Translations under genes and position numbers: made by a program
Part shown: positions 25,353 to 33,856 of the stretch, in pieces
Layout: each line of letters begins with the position of its first letter
Numbering within the stretch: position 1 is the stretch's first letter
The notes under the pieces: generated by a model
Told to the model about the DNA's origin: nothing
Seen by the model: the letters and a program-made list of their open reading frames with translations, nothing else
Databases searched by the model: none
Assembly: GCA_904377855.1 (NCBI GenBank)
Contig: CAJFGS010000010.1
Coordinates: 1,895 to 65,894, forward strand
Reading direction: 5' to 3'
Source of the DNA: Candidatus Avimonas merdigallinarum
GTDB lineage: Bacteria > Bacillota > Clostridia > Oscillospirales > Acutalibacteraceae
Length of the DNA stretch: 64,000 nt

Positions 25353-26157
25353 CCGGGCGATCCGGCTGGACGCCGCCCTGGTCCGCCGGGGCCTGGAATC
25401 CAGCCGGGAGCGCGCAAAGGCAAGAATTTTGGCGGGGGATGTCTGGGTAAACGGGAAGCCGGTGGCGAAGCCCTCCGCTCTGGTGGACGAGGAGGCGGAG
25501 ATTCTCTGTAAAGGGGAGGGACTTGCTTACGTCGGCCGGGGCGGATGCAAGCTGGAAAAGGCGATCGCGGGGCGTTTGGACGTATCCGGCGCGGTGGCCA
25601 TGGACGTCGGCGCTTCGACCGGGGGCTTTACCGATTGCCTGCTGAAGAGCGGGGCAGCGAGGGTCTATGCCGTCGACGTGGGGCACGGTCAGCTGCATCC
25701 CTCGCTGGTGGCGGATCCCCGTGTGGTAAACCTGGAGGGAACCGATATCCGCAGCGGGGAGACGCTGCGGGGGATTATCCCCGCCGGTTCGGTTAATTTT
25801 TGCGCGGTGGACGTATCCTTTATTTCCCTTACCCGTGTCCTGCCCGCCGTCCTTCCTTTTTTAAAGGAAAATGCCGTGCTGGTCTGCCTGATAAAGCCGC
25901 AGTTTGAGGCCGGCCGCGCCGCTGTGGGCAAAAGGGGCGTGGTGAAGGATCCGCGGGTGCACTGCCGGGTGCTGGATGAGCTCTGCGCATTTTTTATGGG
26001 CCTCGGCTTTTCCGTGCGTTGGCTGGACTTTTCCCCCATCACCGGCGGAGACGGAAATATTGAATTTTTGGCCGGCTTGCGGTATGATAGGGAAAAGCCT
26101 GCCGTCCCGGGCATTGCCGATGTGGTGGCTTGTGCCCACAGGGCTTTGAAAGGATGA
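25336..26157 (+). CDS. tlyA: TlyA-family rRNA methyltransferase
   Basis: The protein has an N-terminal S4 RNA-binding domain (RLDAALVRRGLESSRERAKARIL) and an FtsJ-like methyltransferase domain with the SAM motif VAMDVGASTGGFTDCLL, VYAVDVGHGQL and IKPQFEAGRAAVGKRGVVKD. TlyA proteins 2'-O-methylate ribosomal RNA cytidines and in mycobacteria set capreomycin sensitivity. The 273-residue length fits. Located between dxs and nadK, the standard Firmicutes order. Confidence 0.94.
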   Translation: MPGENDRAIRLDAALVRRGLESSRERAKARILAGDVWVNGKPVAKPSALVDEEAEILCKGEGLAYVGRGGCKLEKAIAGRLDVSGAVAMDVGASTGGFTDCLLKSGAARVYAVDVGHGQLHPSLVADPRVVNLEGTDIRSGETLRGIIPAGSVNFCAVDVSFISLTRVLPAVLPFLKENAVLVCLIKPQFEAGRAAVGKRGVVKDPRVHCRVLDELCAFFMGLGFSVRWLDFSPITGGDGNIEFLAGLRYDREKPAVPGIADVVACAHRALKG

Positions 26158-26162
26158 AAACC

Positions 26163-26999
26163 ATGCGCGTCGTATTGATCCCCAACGAAAAAGCCGCCGG
26201 CGTCTGCTCCGCCGTCGGGCCAGTCCGGCAAGCGCTTGCGGATTTGGGGGCGGAGGTGCTGCTCCCGCCGGAAGGCTGCGGCTTCCCGGAAAACGCGGAC
26301 GATGATTTTTTGTCTGCCGGCGACCTGGCGGTTGTGCTGGGAGGGGATGGGACCATCATCCACACGGCAAAACGGGCGGCGCTGCTGGAAAAGCCGGTAC
26401 TGGGCGTCAACTGCGGCACGCTGGGCTTCATGGCGGGGCTGGAAGTGGATGAACTGCCGCAGCTTGCCGCGCTGATAGAAGGCCGCTTTGTTATTGAGAA
26501 ACGCATGATGCTTTCCGTCCGGGTCTGCCCAGGGGAGGGAATCCCGGCCGAGTACACGGCCCTGAACGAGGCGGTGCTGGCCCGCGGCCCCCAGTCCCGC
26601 ATGGTGAAGATTGCGGTTTCCAGCGGGGAAGAGCTGGTTGCGACCTACAATGCCGACGGCGTTATTGTGGCGACGCCGACCGGTTCCACCGCTTATTCGC
26701 TTTCCGCCGGCGGGCCGATCGTTGATCCGGCGGTCAACTGCCTGCTGCTGACTCCCATCTGCCCGCATTCCTTATATGCCCGTTCCTATATTTTCAGCGA
26801 GGAGGCCCAGCTGACCCTCCGCCCGGAAGAATCCCGCGGGGAGGAGGCCTACCTGACGGTAGACGGGGAAGAAAATGTCCGGATCCAGGTGGACGACAGG
26901 GTATACATCTCCCGCTCGGCTAATCCGGCCAGCTTAATCCGTATCAAAGAGCAGCCTTTTTATCAGACGCTCCGTCAGAAGCTGACTGCCCGGCGATAA
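26163..26999 (+). CDS. nadK: NAD kinase
   Basis: NadK phosphorylates NAD to NADP. The catalytic motif LGGDGTIIHTAKRA, NCGTLGFMAGLE, NEAVLARG and DGVIVATPTGSTAYSLSAGGPIV are all seen. ATG 26163 is used because AAAGGA lies nine bases upstream; an ATG at 26154 overlapping the tlyA stop is possible. The 278-residue length is typical. Confidence 0.96.
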   Translation: MRVVLIPNEKAAGVCSAVGPVRQALADLGAEVLLPPEGCGFPENADDDFLSAGDLAVVLGGDGTIIHTAKRAALLEKPVLGVNCGTLGFMAGLEVDELPQLAALIEGRFVIEKRMMLSVRVCPGEGIPAEYTALNEAVLARGPQSRMVKIAVSSGEELVATYNADGVIVATPTGSTAYSLSAGGPIVDPAVNCLLLTPICPHSLYARSYIFSEEAQLTLRPEESRGEEAYLTVDGEENVRIQVDDRVYISRSANPASLIRIKEQPFYQTLRQKLTARR

Positions 27000-27045
27000 T
27001 CTTTGGATACGGCTGCGGAGCGTTATAGAAAGAAAGGTTCCGATT

Positions 27046-27507
27046 ATGAAAGCAAAACGGCATGCGAAAATTCTGGAAATCATCCGGACCTATCCGGTCA
27101 ACACGCAGGAAGAACTGCTGAACCGCCTGCTGGAAAGCGGCTTTTCGGTCACGCAGGCGACCATTTCCCGCGACATCAAGGAACTCCGGCTGATAAAGGC
27201 GCTGGGGAGCGACGGGAACTACCGGTATTCGACCGTCCGGCAGGAAAACGAGCATCTTTCCTCCAAATTCCATTCTCTTTTTTCCGACGCGGTCACCAAT
27301 ATTGACTACGCAGGGAATATCGTGGTGGTGAAATGCCTGACCGGGATGGCGCAGGCAGCCTGCGCGGCGATGGATTCCCTGCAGCGCGGCGATATTGTCG
27401 GGACCATTTCGGGGGACGATACGTTCCTTTGCGTGATGAAGGACGAGAACAAGGCGATCGATCTGGTGACCGAGCTGAAAAAGCTGCTGCGGGGTGCAAA
27501 ATCCTGA
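27046..27507 (+). CDS. argR: Arginine repressor ArgR
   Basis: ArgR/AhrC senses arginine and controls its synthesis and breakdown. The winged-helix domain (RHAKILEIIRTYPVNTQEELLNRL, VTQATISRDIKELRLIK) is followed by the hexamerisation and arginine-binding domain with GMAQAACAAMDSL and GTISGDDTFLCV. The gene lies directly before recN, as in Bacillus. Confidence 0.96.
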   Translation: MKAKRHAKILEIIRTYPVNTQEELLNRLLESGFSVTQATISRDIKELRLIKALGSDGNYRYSTVRQENEHLSSKFHSLFSDAVTNIDYAGNIVVVKCLTGMAQAACAAMDSLQRGDIVGTISGDDTFLCVMKDENKAIDLVTELKKLLRGAKS

Positions 27508-27552
27508 CGCAGGACCTGAAGGGCGGCATTTTTACGAAGAGGAGGGCGGCCT

Positions 27553-29223
27553 GTGCTGACCAGCCTGCATATCGAAAATATAGCGGTAATCGAACGGGCG
27601 GAAGTGGAACCGCAGGCCGGGCTGAATGTGCTGACCGGCGAAACCGGCGCGGGGAAATCCATGGTGATCGACGCGATTAACGCCGTGCTGGGGGAGCGGA
27701 TCAGCCGCGACGTGGTACGCACCGGCAGCAGCGAAGCAAAGGTTACCGCCCTATTTTCCTCCATATCCCCCCGCACCTGCGCGGCGTTGGAGGAATTGGG
27801 ATACCCGCCGGACGAAGACGGGATGCTTTTAATCCAGCGGACCATTTCAGCCGAAGGGAAAGGCAGCTGCCGGATAAACGGGCAGCCCGCCACCGTAGCG
27901 GTCCTCCGGTCGGTAGGCCGGCTGCTGGTGAACATCCACGGGCAGCATGAAAACCAGGCGCTCCTGGCGCCGGAAAAGCACGTGGATTACCTGGAACGGC
28001 TGTGCGGCCTGCTGCCGCTCCACGAGGAATTTTCCGCCGCCTATCGGGACTATACCGCCCTCCGCCGCCAGCTGGAGCAGACGGTGATGGACGACGGTGA
28101 AAAGGCGCGCCGCCTGGATATCCTCCGCTTTCAGATAGAGGAAATTGAAGCGGCGTCCCTACGGCCGGGGGAAGAGGAAGAATTAAAAAACCAGCGGGAA
28201 CTATACCGCAATGCGGAAAAAATTGCGGTTTCCCTTGCGGCGGCAAAGGAACTGCTTTCCGGCGGCGAAGAGGGGGGCGGCGCTATACCGCTGCTGTCCC
28301 AGGCTTCCGGGGAGCTGCGGGACGCCGGGCGGTATGTGGAGGAACTGGCCGGCCTTTCCGGCCGGGTGGAGTCCCTCCTTTATGAACTGGAGGAATGCGG
28401 GAGCGATCTGCGGGATTTCCTCTCCCACCTGGAGTTTGAGCCCGGGGAATTGGAACGGGTCGAAGAGCGTCTGGCTGAGATTCACCGCCTGACAGCCAAA
28501 TATGGCCCTGATGAATCGGCGGTCCTGGACTATATGGAGCGGGCGCGGCAGGAACTGGAAAGCATCGAGATGTCGGACGAGCTTGCTGCCCGTCTGGAAG
28601 CCGACTGCGAACGGGCCAGGGACGTAACCATGCAGGCGGCACAGCGGCTTTCGGACGCGCGGAAGTCGGCCGCGGCCGACTTTGCACGAAGGGTGGGGGA
28701 GGAACTCTCCTTCCTCGACATGCCCGGCGTACGGCTGGAGGTGCTGGTGGAACCCGTGGAATTGTACGCGGGCGGGATCGACCGGATAGAATTCCAGATT
28801 GCCGCCAATCCCGGCGAACCGCCCAAACCGATTGCGAAAATTGCTTCCGGCGGCGAATTGTCCCGGATTATGCTGGCTATCAAATCGGTCATGGCGGACG
28901 CCGACGATATCGACACCCTGATTTTCGATGAGATCGACACCGGCATCAGCGGCCGGGCGGCGCAGAAGGTGGGGTATAAGCTGCGGCAGATCGGGAAGGG
29001 GCGGCAGGTTATCTGCGTGACGCACCTGGCACAGATAGCGGCGCAGGCGCATTATCACTTCCTGATTGCCAAAACCGTGAGGGACAGCCGGACCTATACG
29101 CAGGTTTTGCCTCTTGACCAGGCGGGGCGGGAAAAGGAACTCGCCCGGATTATCGGGGGGGAGCCTACCCCCGCCGCCATGGAGGCCGCACGGGAAATGC
29201 TGGCGAGGACCGAAAACGGGTAA
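27553..29223 (+). CDS. recN: DNA repair protein RecN
   Basis: RecN is an SMC-like ATPase recruited early to double-strand breaks. Walker A GETGAGKSMVIDAI lies near residue 28, a long coiled coil spans about 150-360, ASGGELSRIMLAIK is the signature motif, and IFDEIDTGISGRAAQKVG is Walker B. The 556-residue length is standard. It starts with GTG and is followed by a strong terminator that ends the long operon. Confidence 0.97.
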   Translation: MLTSLHIENIAVIERAEVEPQAGLNVLTGETGAGKSMVIDAINAVLGERISRDVVRTGSSEAKVTALFSSISPRTCAALEELGYPPDEDGMLLIQRTISAEGKGSCRINGQPATVAVLRSVGRLLVNIHGQHENQALLAPEKHVDYLERLCGLLPLHEEFSAAYRDYTALRRQLEQTVMDDGEKARRLDILRFQIEEIEAASLRPGEEEELKNQRELYRNAEKIAVSLAAAKELLSGGEEGGGAIPLLSQASGELRDAGRYVEELAGLSGRVESLLYELEECGSDLRDFLSHLEFEPGELERVEERLAEIHRLTAKYGPDESAVLDYMERARQELESIEMSDELAARLEADCERARDVTMQAAQRLSDARKSAAADFARRVGEELSFLDMPGVRLEVLVEPVELYAGGIDRIEFQIAANPGEPPKPIAKIASGGELSRIMLAIKSVMADADDIDTLIFDEIDTGISGRAAQKVGYKLRQIGKGRQVICVTHLAQIAAQAHYHFLIAKTVRDSRTYTQVLPLDQAGREKELARIIGGEPTPAAMEAAREMLARTENG

Positions 29224-29288
29224 GGTATCGTCCCCTCCGGAAGCGTGCCGCTGCTATTCTCCGGTAGAAGCTTAGGCTGTTTCCATTG

Positions 29289-29330
29289 ACTTCCCGACAC
29301 AGCCGGTCGGTTGTGTCGGGAAGTTTTTTT
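29289..29330 (+). terminator. Terminator after recN
   Basis: A 16-bp stem with one wobble (29289-29304 with 29309-29324), loop of four, followed by seven T. Confidence 0.92.
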
Positions 29331-29436
29331 ATCCCTTTCCCGCGCTTTTTTTGTGCATGGACTGGCGTGCCGTCCGCTTTCCAATCCGCATGCAGCTTCC
29401 TGCCGCGGCATAGCAAGCTCAAAGCGATAGGAAGCA

Positions 29437-29465
29437 TTGACAAATTTAATGAAAATATGTAAAAT
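29437..29465 (+). promoter_or_regulatory. Sigma-A promoter of the 29492 gene
   Basis: TTGACA, 17 bases, TAAAAT; the gene starts 26 bases after the -10. Strong consensus match in an AT-rich stretch. Confidence 0.8.
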
Positions 29466-29491
29466 AAATTTAACAATAAAGGGGGATAAAT

Positions 29492-30193
29492 ATGCGTATT
29501 AGTGAAAATAAGCGGCTCAATCTCGGCGTTTTTCTCTCCTTTGCCATCGTTATGTTACTGCATCTGATTGTCCTGGCTACCCGCCGCTTTTTCCTGACCG
29601 GCATGTACGGCGACGGGCCGTACCTTTCGGCAGAGAATAAGGTGGCTGTCGCGGAGATCCTTTCGGATGTTTTGCCGACTGTTTCCTCTGTGTTGTGGGT
29701 GCTGCTGGTCGGCGTTCTCCTTTTCGCCTCGCTGCGCCTGTCCCGCGGCATAACGGCTGTCCTCTGCCTGATTGTATGCGCGATCCCTTTGACGACCGTG
29801 GCAATCCCTTCGGTTTACTCCCTGTTCGTCGCCAGCAAAGAAATGGAAATCAAGTGGGTGCTGGGAATATCCCTTCAGCTTTGTTATCCGCTTGTCTTAT
29901 TCTTTTCCTGTTGGATGTTAGCCCCGCTCTTTGCACGCCGGGTGCCGGAACCGGCGGCCGTACTGCTGGCGGTGGTTTCGTTTACCGTTGCCACCTTCCT
30001 GCTGAATGTGGCGTCGGTTTTCCTCTTTCCCTTTTCGGGAGTGCACATTTCTTCGGTGGTTTTCGGCATCGCGCGGCGCTCTCTTTTCAGCCTGCTGCTC
30101 ACGGCGGCGGCAGCTCTTCTGGTATATTTCCTGTTGAATTGGATTTTGCGGCCGTCTTCAGAAAAATCCGCGCCCGGGCTTGACAACGGCTGA
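29492..30193 (+). CDS. Multipass membrane protein of unknown function
   Basis: The 233-residue protein has about six hydrophobic segments (starting near residues 13, 64, 87, 127, 155 and 195) and no recognised domain. The first loop (RRFFLTGMYGDGPYL) faces one side and the tail is short and polar. GGGGGA five bases before the ATG gives a strong ribosome site. It has its own promoter and lies alone between recN and the tyrS leader, whose promoter overlaps its 3' end. No function is proposed. Confidence 0.7.
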   Translation: MRISENKRLNLGVFLSFAIVMLLHLIVLATRRFFLTGMYGDGPYLSAENKVAVAEILSDVLPTVSSVLWVLLVGVLLFASLRLSRGITAVLCLIVCAIPLTTVAIPSVYSLFVASKEMEIKWVLGISLQLCYPLVLFFSCWMLAPLFARRVPEPAAVLLAVVSFTVATFLLNVASVFLFPFSGVHISSVVFGIARRSLFSLLLTAAAALLVYFLLNWILRPSSEKSAPGLDNG

Positions 30194-30208
30194 AAATTGT
30201 GTTTTAAT
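30180..30208 (+). promoter_or_regulatory. Promoter of the tyrS T-box leader
   Basis: TTGACA, 17 bases, TTTAAT. The -35 lies within the last codons of the upstream membrane protein gene. Confidence 0.75.
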
Positions 30209-30214
30209 CCATAT

Positions 30215-30498
30215 CATAATCATACAGGCCGTGAGGGGAAGGAGTACCTCTGTGCAGACAGCGAAGAGAGCCGCCGGGTGGTGTAAGGCGGCGTGTCGGC
30301 GGGGCGAAATACATCCCGGAGCCGCAGGCTGAAGCGTTTTTCGTGGTAGGCTGTGCCGTGTTGCGCACGTTATCGCGCCAAGGCGTTGTTGGACGCCGGA
30401 GCGGCCGCTTTCGGGCGGCAATAGAGGTGGTACCGCGGAATGGAATTTCGCCCTCTGCCAGCAGAGACAGGATGTTTCTGCCGGCAGAGGGCGTTTTT
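30215..30498 (+). promoter_or_regulatory. T-box riboswitch, tyrosine-specific
   Basis: The leader has the AGTA motif of stem I, the AGAGAGCCG...GGTGGTG segment, and a specifier loop GAAATACATCCC in which UAC is a tyrosine codon. The T-box core AGGTGGTACCGCGG is at 30424-30437 and an intrinsic terminator (30449-30459 with 30483-30493, then five T) follows. Uncharged tRNA-Tyr would pair with UAC and the T-box bulge, favour the antiterminator and switch tyrS on. Confidence 0.95.
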
Positions 30499-30601
30499 GT
30501 TTCGAGGGCGCTTCCCATGCTGCGGCGCTTCCGGAGGCGGGAGATTTTCCGCAGGTTCCGGCCGCACAGGACTTTTACACAAGAGGAAAGGGGTACAAAC
30601 C

Positions 30602-31834
30602 ATGCAAAATGTATTTGACGAACTCAAAGCGCGCGGGATGATCGCGCAGATGACCAACGAAGAGCGGATCCGCGAACTGCTGGAAAAGGAAAAGGTCACC
30701 TTCTATATCGGCTTTGATCCGACGGCGGACAGCCTGCATGTCGGCCATTTTGTCCAGCTGATGGTCATGGCGCATATGCAGCGGGCGGGCCACCGCCCGG
30801 TGGCGCTTCTGGGGGGCGGGACCGGCATGATCGGCGATCCCTCCGGGAAAACCGATATGCGCAAGATGATGACGCCCGAAACCATCCAGCACAATGTGGA
30901 CTGCTTCAAGCGGCAGATGTCCCGCTTTGTGGATTTTGAAGGCGGCAGGGCGCTCATGGTCAACAACGCCGACTGGCTGTTAAACCTCAACTACATCGAA
31001 TTCCTGCGGGAGGTCGGGGTGCATTTTTCGGTCAACCGGATGCTGACGGCCGAGTGCTTCAAATCCCGCATGGAACGGGGGCTGTCCTTCCTGGAATTTA
31101 ACTATATGCTGATGCAGGGCTACGATTTCTACCATTTGAACCAGACGCTCGGCTGCAAGATGGAACTGGGCGGGGATGACCAGTGGTCCAACATCATCGC
31201 CGGGGTGGAGCTCTGCCGCCGGAAAGCGGGCGAGGAAGTCTACGGCATGACGTTCGCCCTGCTGACCACGTCGGAAGGCAAAAAAATGGGAAAGACCGAA
31301 AAAGGCGCCGTCTGGCTGGATCCGGAAAAGACCTCGCCGTATGACTTTTTCCAGTATTGGCGCAACGTCGACGACGCCGACGTCATCAAGTGCATGAAGC
31401 TGCTGACCTTTGTCCCCGTGGAGGAGATAGCGGAACTGGCCAAAGCGGAGGGCAGCGCGATCAACGCTGTAAAGGAGCGCCTTGCCTATGAGGTGACCAA
31501 GCTGGTCCACGGGCAGGACGGGGCGGATAAGGCGATGGAAGCGGCCCGTTCGGTGTTTGGCGCGGGTACGGCGAGCGCCAATATGCCCTCCACGCAGCTG
31601 AGCGCGGACGATTTTACCGACGGGCAGATTTCGGCCATCGATCTGCTCATGAAAACCGGGCTCACCCCCTCCCGCGGGGAGGCCCGCCGCCTGATTGAAC
31701 AGGGAGGCATGGCGCTGGACGATCAGAAGGTAGGGGATATCGGGTTTTCCGTGCCGGTTTCCGCGTTTGACAAGGGGTATGTCGTAATTAAAAAAGGGAA
31801 AAAGGTATTCCATAAAGCGGTTTTGGAGAAATAA
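30602..31834 (+). CDS. tyrS: Tyrosyl-tRNA synthetase
   Basis: TyrRS charges tRNA-Tyr. The HIGH motif appears as HVGH near residue 46, GGDDQWSNI near residue 190, and the KMSKS loop as KKMGKT near residue 228. A C-terminal S4-like domain ([18 protein letters not shown]) binds tRNA. The 410-residue length is normal. ATG 30602 follows the T-box; the frame is open to 30440 but that is leader RNA. It is controlled by tyrosine supply through the T-box. Confidence 0.97.
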   Translation: MQNVFDELKARGMIAQMTNEERIRELLEKEKVTFYIGFDPTADSLHVGHFVQLMVMAHMQRAGHRPVALLGGGTGMIGDPSGKTDMRKMMTPETIQHNVDCFKRQMSRFVDFEGGRALMVNNADWLLNLNYIEFLREVGVHFSVNRMLTAECFKSRMERGLSFLEFNYMLMQGYDFYHLNQTLGCKMELGGDDQWSNIIAGVELCRRKAGEEVYGMTFALLTTSEGKKMGKTEKGAVWLDPEKTSPYDFFQYWRNVDDADVIKCMKLLTFVPVEEIAELAKAEGSAINAVKERLAYEVTKLVHGQDGADKAMEAARSVFGAGTASANMPSTQLSADDFTDGQISAIDLLMKTGLTPSRGEARRLIEQGGMALDDQKVGDIGFSVPVSAFDKGYVVIKKGKKVFHKAVLEK

Positions 31835-31850
31835 CGCCGGGACAACGCAG

Positions 31851-31886
31851 AAACAGCCTTCCGAGCATTCGGAAGGCTGTTTTTCT
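31851..31886. terminator. Bidirectional terminator between tyrS and the RNHCP-type gene
   Basis: A perfect 14-bp stem (31851-31864 with 31869-31882) with A and T flanks serves two convergent genes. Confidence 0.9.
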
Positions 31887-31898
31887 CCGCGTTTGCCG

Positions 31899-32171
31899 TT
31901 AGCCGCGGCCGGGATTACTGATTCCGTCGGTTCCCTCCATAGCCTGCGTTATCTCCTTAATGCGATCGAGAGGGAAGGGCGGCAGGCACAGCGGCTTCAT
32001 GGCGATGGACATCAGCTTCATGGGATTGTCATCCGCGGCAATACGGTTGGAACTGAGGGCGCCGGCCAAAACGACCAGACGCCCGCATACCTTGCAGTGA
32101 AAGCTTTCGGCGCAGGGGTGGGTTCGGTAATATCCCTTTTCATAATACTTTCGTTTGTTTTCACGGTTCAT
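31899..32171 (-). CDS. RNHCP-type small zinc protein with probable internal deletion
   Basis: The 90-residue protein begins NRENKRKYYEKGYYRTHPC and FHCKVCGRLVV, then passes directly to LSSNRIAADDNPMKLMSIAMKP. From memory, Firmicutes RNHCP-domain proteins have the same two ends but about 60 residues between them, including the RNHCPNC box and a second Cys pair. The junction is in frame, so a short product could still be made, but it lacks the namesake box and one zinc half. AAGGAG lies seven bases before the ATG. It is convergent with tyrS. It could be a functional short form or a decayed gene. Confidence 0.65.
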   Translation of the reverse strand: MNRENKRKYYEKGYYRTHPCAESFHCKVCGRLVVLAGALSSNRIAADDNPMKLMSIAMKPLCLPPFPLDRIKEITQAMEGTDGISNPGRG

Positions 32172-32229
32172 AAGAGGTCTCCTTATTCATAATCCAAAAT
32201 TGTCGGTGGTTCACTCTCCTTCCGGGCAA

Positions 32230-32516
32230 TAAAAAAGCGGATAGCCTCTTCTTCCGGGCTATCCGCAGACCGATTTTGCAGCAGGGAAAACGCAGGGGAA
32301 ACCCTGACAGGAGGGCTGTTCCCCATATCCCTTGAAAGATACGCCTTGGCTGAATAAGACGGCTCTCTATCCGCAAAACCCGTACAACAAAAAGCCCGTC
32401 GAAGAAACGACGAGAGAAACCCTTGTTGTCCGATTGTTCAGCGAATAGCCGACATCCAGCCACCTCCCAATTCACGAGAATGGAATCAGTATACCACAGG
32501 CGTCCCCGGATGGCAA
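32230..32516 (-). promoter_or_regulatory. Attenuator-type leader with promoter, upstream of the RNHCP-type gene
   Basis: On the minus strand a promoter (TTGCCA 32516-32511, 17 bases, TATACT 32493-32488) starts a leader of about 310 bases. It holds a five-codon reading frame (32455-32438), a hairpin with T tract (32414-32395, T at 32393-32389), and a second strong terminator (32266-32257 with 32246-32237, then six T). An upstream copy of GCGGATAG at 32374-32367, followed by AGAGCC, could pair with the right arm of that terminator, giving a mutually exclusive fold. This is the layout of leaders that sense stalled ribosomes. The sensing role is inferred. Confidence 0.6.
32438..32455 (-). CDS. 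Putative leader peptide, five residues (MSAIR)
   Basis: ATG 32455 to TGA 32438 encodes MSAIR. GGGAGG lies about seven bases upstream, a better ribosome site than most genes here have. It precedes the first attenuator hairpin by 24 bases, so ribosome stalling on it could change leader folding. Confidence 0.45.
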   Translation of the reverse strand: MSAIR

Positions 32517-32520
32517 GCGG

Positions 32521-32702
32521 AAATTCCGCCGCCCGCATACCCCGCTGAGAGTGGAACGCAGAGTGTATGGAGCTCCCCTCGCAGGACAGGTATTCCATGC
32601 GAGGAAACCATCCGCGGATAGAATTTTTTGTTTTCCTCTTCCTTTTCACGCTGTAATGTGTTAAAATAAAGAAAATTTCAAAAAATTGGGGGGAAATGGC
32701 CC
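32521..32702. other. Intergenic region upstream of yerC
   Basis: Between the minus-strand promoter and yerC only a possible -10 (TAAAAT at 32660-32665) and the GGGGGG ribosome site near 32690 were seen. No gene is supported here; an antisense frame through 32161-32649 has no RBS or family pattern. Confidence 0.4.
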
Positions 32703-33005
32703 GTGAACAGCAAAATCAAGGACAAGAATGCCGATTTTCTCTTTCAGGCGATATTGGAGTTGCATTCGGTGGAAGAATGCTACCAGTTTTTCGAGGATCT
32801 TTGCACCGTGTCCGAAATCAAGGCGCTGTCGCAGCGGATTGTAGTGGCCAAAATGCTGCGGGATAAGCGGGTGTACAGCGACATTGTCGCCGCTACCGGC
32901 GCCTCCACCGCGACGATCAGCCGGGTGAACCGCTCCTTGATTTACGGGTGCGACGCCTACGACATGGTTTTTTCCCGTATGGAAGGGAAAAACGATGCCG
33001 AATGA
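32703..33005 (+). CDS. yerC: YerC/YecD-family TrpR-like DNA-binding protein
   Basis: The 100-residue protein matches the YerC family: SVEECYQFFEDLCTVSEIKALSQRI, VAKMLRDKRVYSDIVAATGASTATISRVNRSL and YGCDAYDMVFSR. The fold is that of the Trp repressor, with a helix-turn-helix in its second half, but tryptophan binding is not established for the family. It starts with GTG at 32703 after a G-rich ribosome site. The next gene follows by 44 bases. Confidence 0.9.
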   Translation: MNSKIKDKNADFLFQAILELHSVEECYQFFEDLCTVSEIKALSQRIVVAKMLRDKRVYSDIVAATGASTATISRVNRSLIYGCDAYDMVFSRMEGKNDAE

Positions 33006-33049
33006 ACGCGGCGGCCGGAGTTGAATGATGCGATAAACGGGGGATTGCC

Positions 33050-33811
33050 TTGGGCGGGTATGGAGTATTTTCCTCTTTTTACGATCGGTTGATGAGCGAC
33101 GTGGATTATGAAGGCCGCGCCGCTTATTTACTGTGGCTCTTCCAGCGCTTCCGGCCGCAAAAGCCGCCGGCAACCCTGCTGGATCTTGCCTGCGGCTCGG
33201 GCGGCGTTACCCTGCCGCTGGCGGCTGCCGGGGTGGATATGATTGGGGTGGACGGCTCCGAGGAAATGCTGGCGGAGGCCAGGGCAAAAGCGGAACGCCG
33301 GGGACTGGCGCCTTTGCTGCTGTGCCAGGATATGCGGGAGCTGGACTTGTACGGGACGGTGGACGGGGCGGTCTGCACCCTGGACAGCCTCAACCACCTG
33401 TGCCATACCGCCGAACTGCGGGAGGTTTTCCGCCGCCTGCATCTGTTTATTGAACCGGGCGGCCTGTTCCTGTTCGACGTGAATACCCCGTATAAGCACC
33501 GCACCGTATTGGCGGACAACGCCTTCGTGTACGAGGAGGAGGATTTCCTCTGCGTCTGGCGGAACCGGCTGGTGGAACGCACCTGTGAAGTGGATATGCA
33601 GCTGGATTTCTTCGTTGCTCAGGATAAAAGCGGCGATTATTGCCGCCGCTTCACCGATGCCGTCCGGGAACGCGCCTATTCGGAAAGGACCCTCCGCCGC
33701 CTTCTGCAGAAAGAGGGGTTCGAGGTGCTGGCGGTTTACGCGGACGGCACGCAGGCCCCGCCGCAGCCGGAGACGGAACGGGCGGTATACGTCGCCCGTC
33801 GTGCGGAATAG
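33050..33811 (+). CDS. Class I SAM-dependent methyltransferase
   Basis: The 253-residue protein has motif I LLDLACGSGGVTLPLA, the acidic end of strand two (GVDGSEEML), and motif IV-like VCTLDSLNHL. The start FSSFYDRLMSDVDYEGRAAYL is typical of a Firmicutes methyltransferase group that often lies beside the hslO gene. The substrate is unknown. The start is TTG at 33050 with GGGGA just upstream. Confidence 0.88.
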   Translation: MGGYGVFSSFYDRLMSDVDYEGRAAYLLWLFQRFRPQKPPATLLDLACGSGGVTLPLAAAGVDMIGVDGSEEMLAEARAKAERRGLAPLLLCQDMRELDLYGTVDGAVCTLDSLNHLCHTAELREVFRRLHLFIEPGGLFLFDVNTPYKHRTVLADNAFVYEEEDFLCVWRNRLVERTCEVDMQLDFFVAQDKSGDYCRRFTDAVRERAYSERTLRRLLQKEGFEVLAVYADGTQAPPQPETERAVYVARRAE

Positions 33812-33856
33812 CCGGAAATTTGATGGACGATGGAAAGCAGAAAGGATAGAAAATAG

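Noticed and set aside
30440-30601. N-terminal extension of tyrS
   Set aside because: The bases belong to the T-box antiterminator and terminator; ATG 30602 gives the normal TyrRS start.
32161-32649. 162-codon frame on the minus strand upstream of the RNHCP-type gene
   Set aside because: It runs through the promoter, hairpins and terminator of the leader and has no ribosome site; the leader reading explains the region better.
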